A stretch of 64,000 nt of DNA. Origin: Streptomyces lincolnensis (GTDB lineage: Bacteria; Actinomycetota; Actinomycetes; Streptomycetales; Streptomycetaceae). A program made the translations under genes and the position numbers. Below, piece after piece: positions 63,467-64,000 of this stretch. Every line of letters begins with the position of its first letter. Within the stretch, counting starts at the first letter, position 1. Below the pieces are notes generated by a model. The model ran no database searches and had not been told where the DNA came from. It worked only from the letters and a program-made list of their open reading frames with translations. The DNA is taken from the NCBI RefSeq assembly GCF_001685355.1, contig NZ_CP016438.1, forward strand, positions 6,138,001-6,202,000, given 5' to 3'.

Positions 63467-63909
63467 AGTGGATGGCCTCCCGGCGGGATCCGGCGCGAGA
63501 CCATCACCCGGTTCCAGTTGTTGATGGCGGCGATCAGCCCGACGAGATGGGCCAGTTGCCCGGCGTCGAAGTACTGGGCGGCCCGCTCGTACACCGCGTC
63601 CGGCACGAACCGGTCCGTCAGGACCGTCACCGCCTCCGTCAGCGCGAGGGCCGCCCGCTCCCGTTCGTCGTAGACGTCCTCCGCCTCCTCCCAGGCGCTC
63701 AGCAGATCGAGCTGCCTCTCGCTCACCCCGTGCTCGCGCGCGATCGCGAGGTGCATGTCGAGGCAGAACGCGCAGTGGTTCAGCTGCGAGGCCCGGATCA
63801 CCACGAGCTCGGCGAGCGCGGGGTCCCCGAGGCCCTTCTTCGCGGCGGCGCTGAGGGCGGACATCGCCCGCCCGACCGCCGGGTCCAGCAGCCGGGTGCG
63901 GGTCGTCAC
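63463..63909 (-). CDS. AhpD-like carboxymuconolactone decarboxylase family protein
   Basis: A 148-residue all-helical protein from GTG 63909. The redox motif is HCAFCLDMH (C46, C49, H53), the CxxC plus His pattern of AhpD-like peroxidase partners. The C-terminus LVGLIAAINNWNRVMVSRRIPPG is typical. It probably acts as a thiol redox protein rather than a decarboxylase. Overlaps both the downstream PEP mutase-family gene and the upstream partial gene by 4 bases, so all three are one transcript. Confidence 0.9.
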   Translation of the reverse strand: MTTRTRLLDPAVGRAMSALSAAAKKGLGDPALAELVVIRASQLNHCAFCLDMHLAIAREHGVSERQLDLLSAWEEAEDVYDERERAALALTEAVTVLTDRFVPDAVYERAAQYFDAGQLAHLVGLIAAINNWNRVMVSRRIPPGGHPL

Positions 63910-64000
63910 TTGTACTGCCCCGGCTCGTAGTGCCCCGGCGCCATACGGCAGGTCACCCCGAACCGGTTCCAGGCGTTGATCACCGTGATCGCGGCGATGA
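63906..64000 (-). CDS. Carboxymuconolactone decarboxylase family protein (partial, C-terminal end)
   Basis: The window cuts this gene; only the last 31 codons are visible, reading IAAITVINAWNRFGV to the stop at 63906-63908. The IAAITVINAWNR segment matches the C-terminal helix of the neighbouring AhpD-like protein (LIAAINNWNRVMV), so this is a second member of the family. Its stop overlaps the start of that neighbour (GTGA). Confidence 0.7.
   Translation of the reverse strand, partial: IAAITVINAWNRFGVTCRMAPGHYEPGQYK

Overview
The window is high-GC actinobacterial DNA with almost continuous coding. GTG and TTG starts are common, genes often overlap by 1-4 bases, and third codon positions are so GC-rich that long shadow frames lie opposite most genes. 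The gene set (PspC histidine kinase, DUF6350, DUF3017 after folD, FHA/kinase pairs, stand-alone icmB, sucCD, purNH, mdh and a betaine operon) indicates Streptomyces. From memory, unchecked, the order resembles the S. coelicolor core region around SCO4790-SCO4830. I see no rRNA, tRNA, CRISPR array, prophage or intact insertion sequence. Gene 1 is cut at its 5' end, and the last minus-strand gene runs off the right end.

Layout. 1-4336: a DoxX-type membrane protein, a PspC envelope-stress membrane protein, and a PspC-histidine kinase with its LuxR-type response regulator. 4376-8985: two paralogous NlpC/P60 cell-wall hydrolases, one behind a c-di-AMP (ydaO-type) riboswitch, a small membrane protein and a secreted ScyD-like beta-propeller protein. 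9001-9415: an imperfect tandem duplication in non-coding DNA. 9539-15624: PcrA/UvrD helicase with a DNA-damage-type promoter, an M23 peptidase, a lipase-like hydrolase and icmB. 15654-24047: a six-gene locus in two divergent arms, SWIM protein and DUF5691 on the minus strand, and MoxR ATPase, DUF5682, a small coupled ORF and a VWA protein on the plus strand. Both arms start from one 12-bp inverted repeat that carries a RecA-NDp/PafBC-type promoter on each strand. This is the best candidate in the window for an undescribed system.

24230-30596: two repeat-rich secreted proteins, sucCD, and an XRE/sigma-like/membrane fusion regulator. 30693-35876: DUF6350, a proline/glutamine-rich membrane protein and purN-purH. 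35967-44824: a peptidoglycan-binding kinase, a lipoprotein, a secreted I36-type protein, then two tandem FHA/kinase pairs whose kinases carry peptidoglycan-binding or lytic-transglycosylase-like ectodomains, and a DUF4190-like membrane protein. 45064-50174: folD-DUF3017, two membrane-tethered HTH proteins and mdh behind a TamR-like palindrome. 50296-54549: a MarR-GNAT fusion with its own operator, and a three-gene operon in which two genes share an identical 48-bp segment. 54568-62712: a secreted LolA-like protein and a choline-to-betaine pathway with its ABC importer. 62738-64000: a PEP mutase-family protein and two AhpD-like proteins.

Three themes recur. One is cell-wall sensing and remodelling (hydrolases, c-di-AMP control, kinases with wall-facing domains). 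Another is DNA-damage-responsive transcription (the pcrA and SWIM/MoxR promoters). The third is central and osmolyte metabolism with recognisable operators (sucC, mdh, betB). All database-style family names are from recognition of sequence; none were searched.
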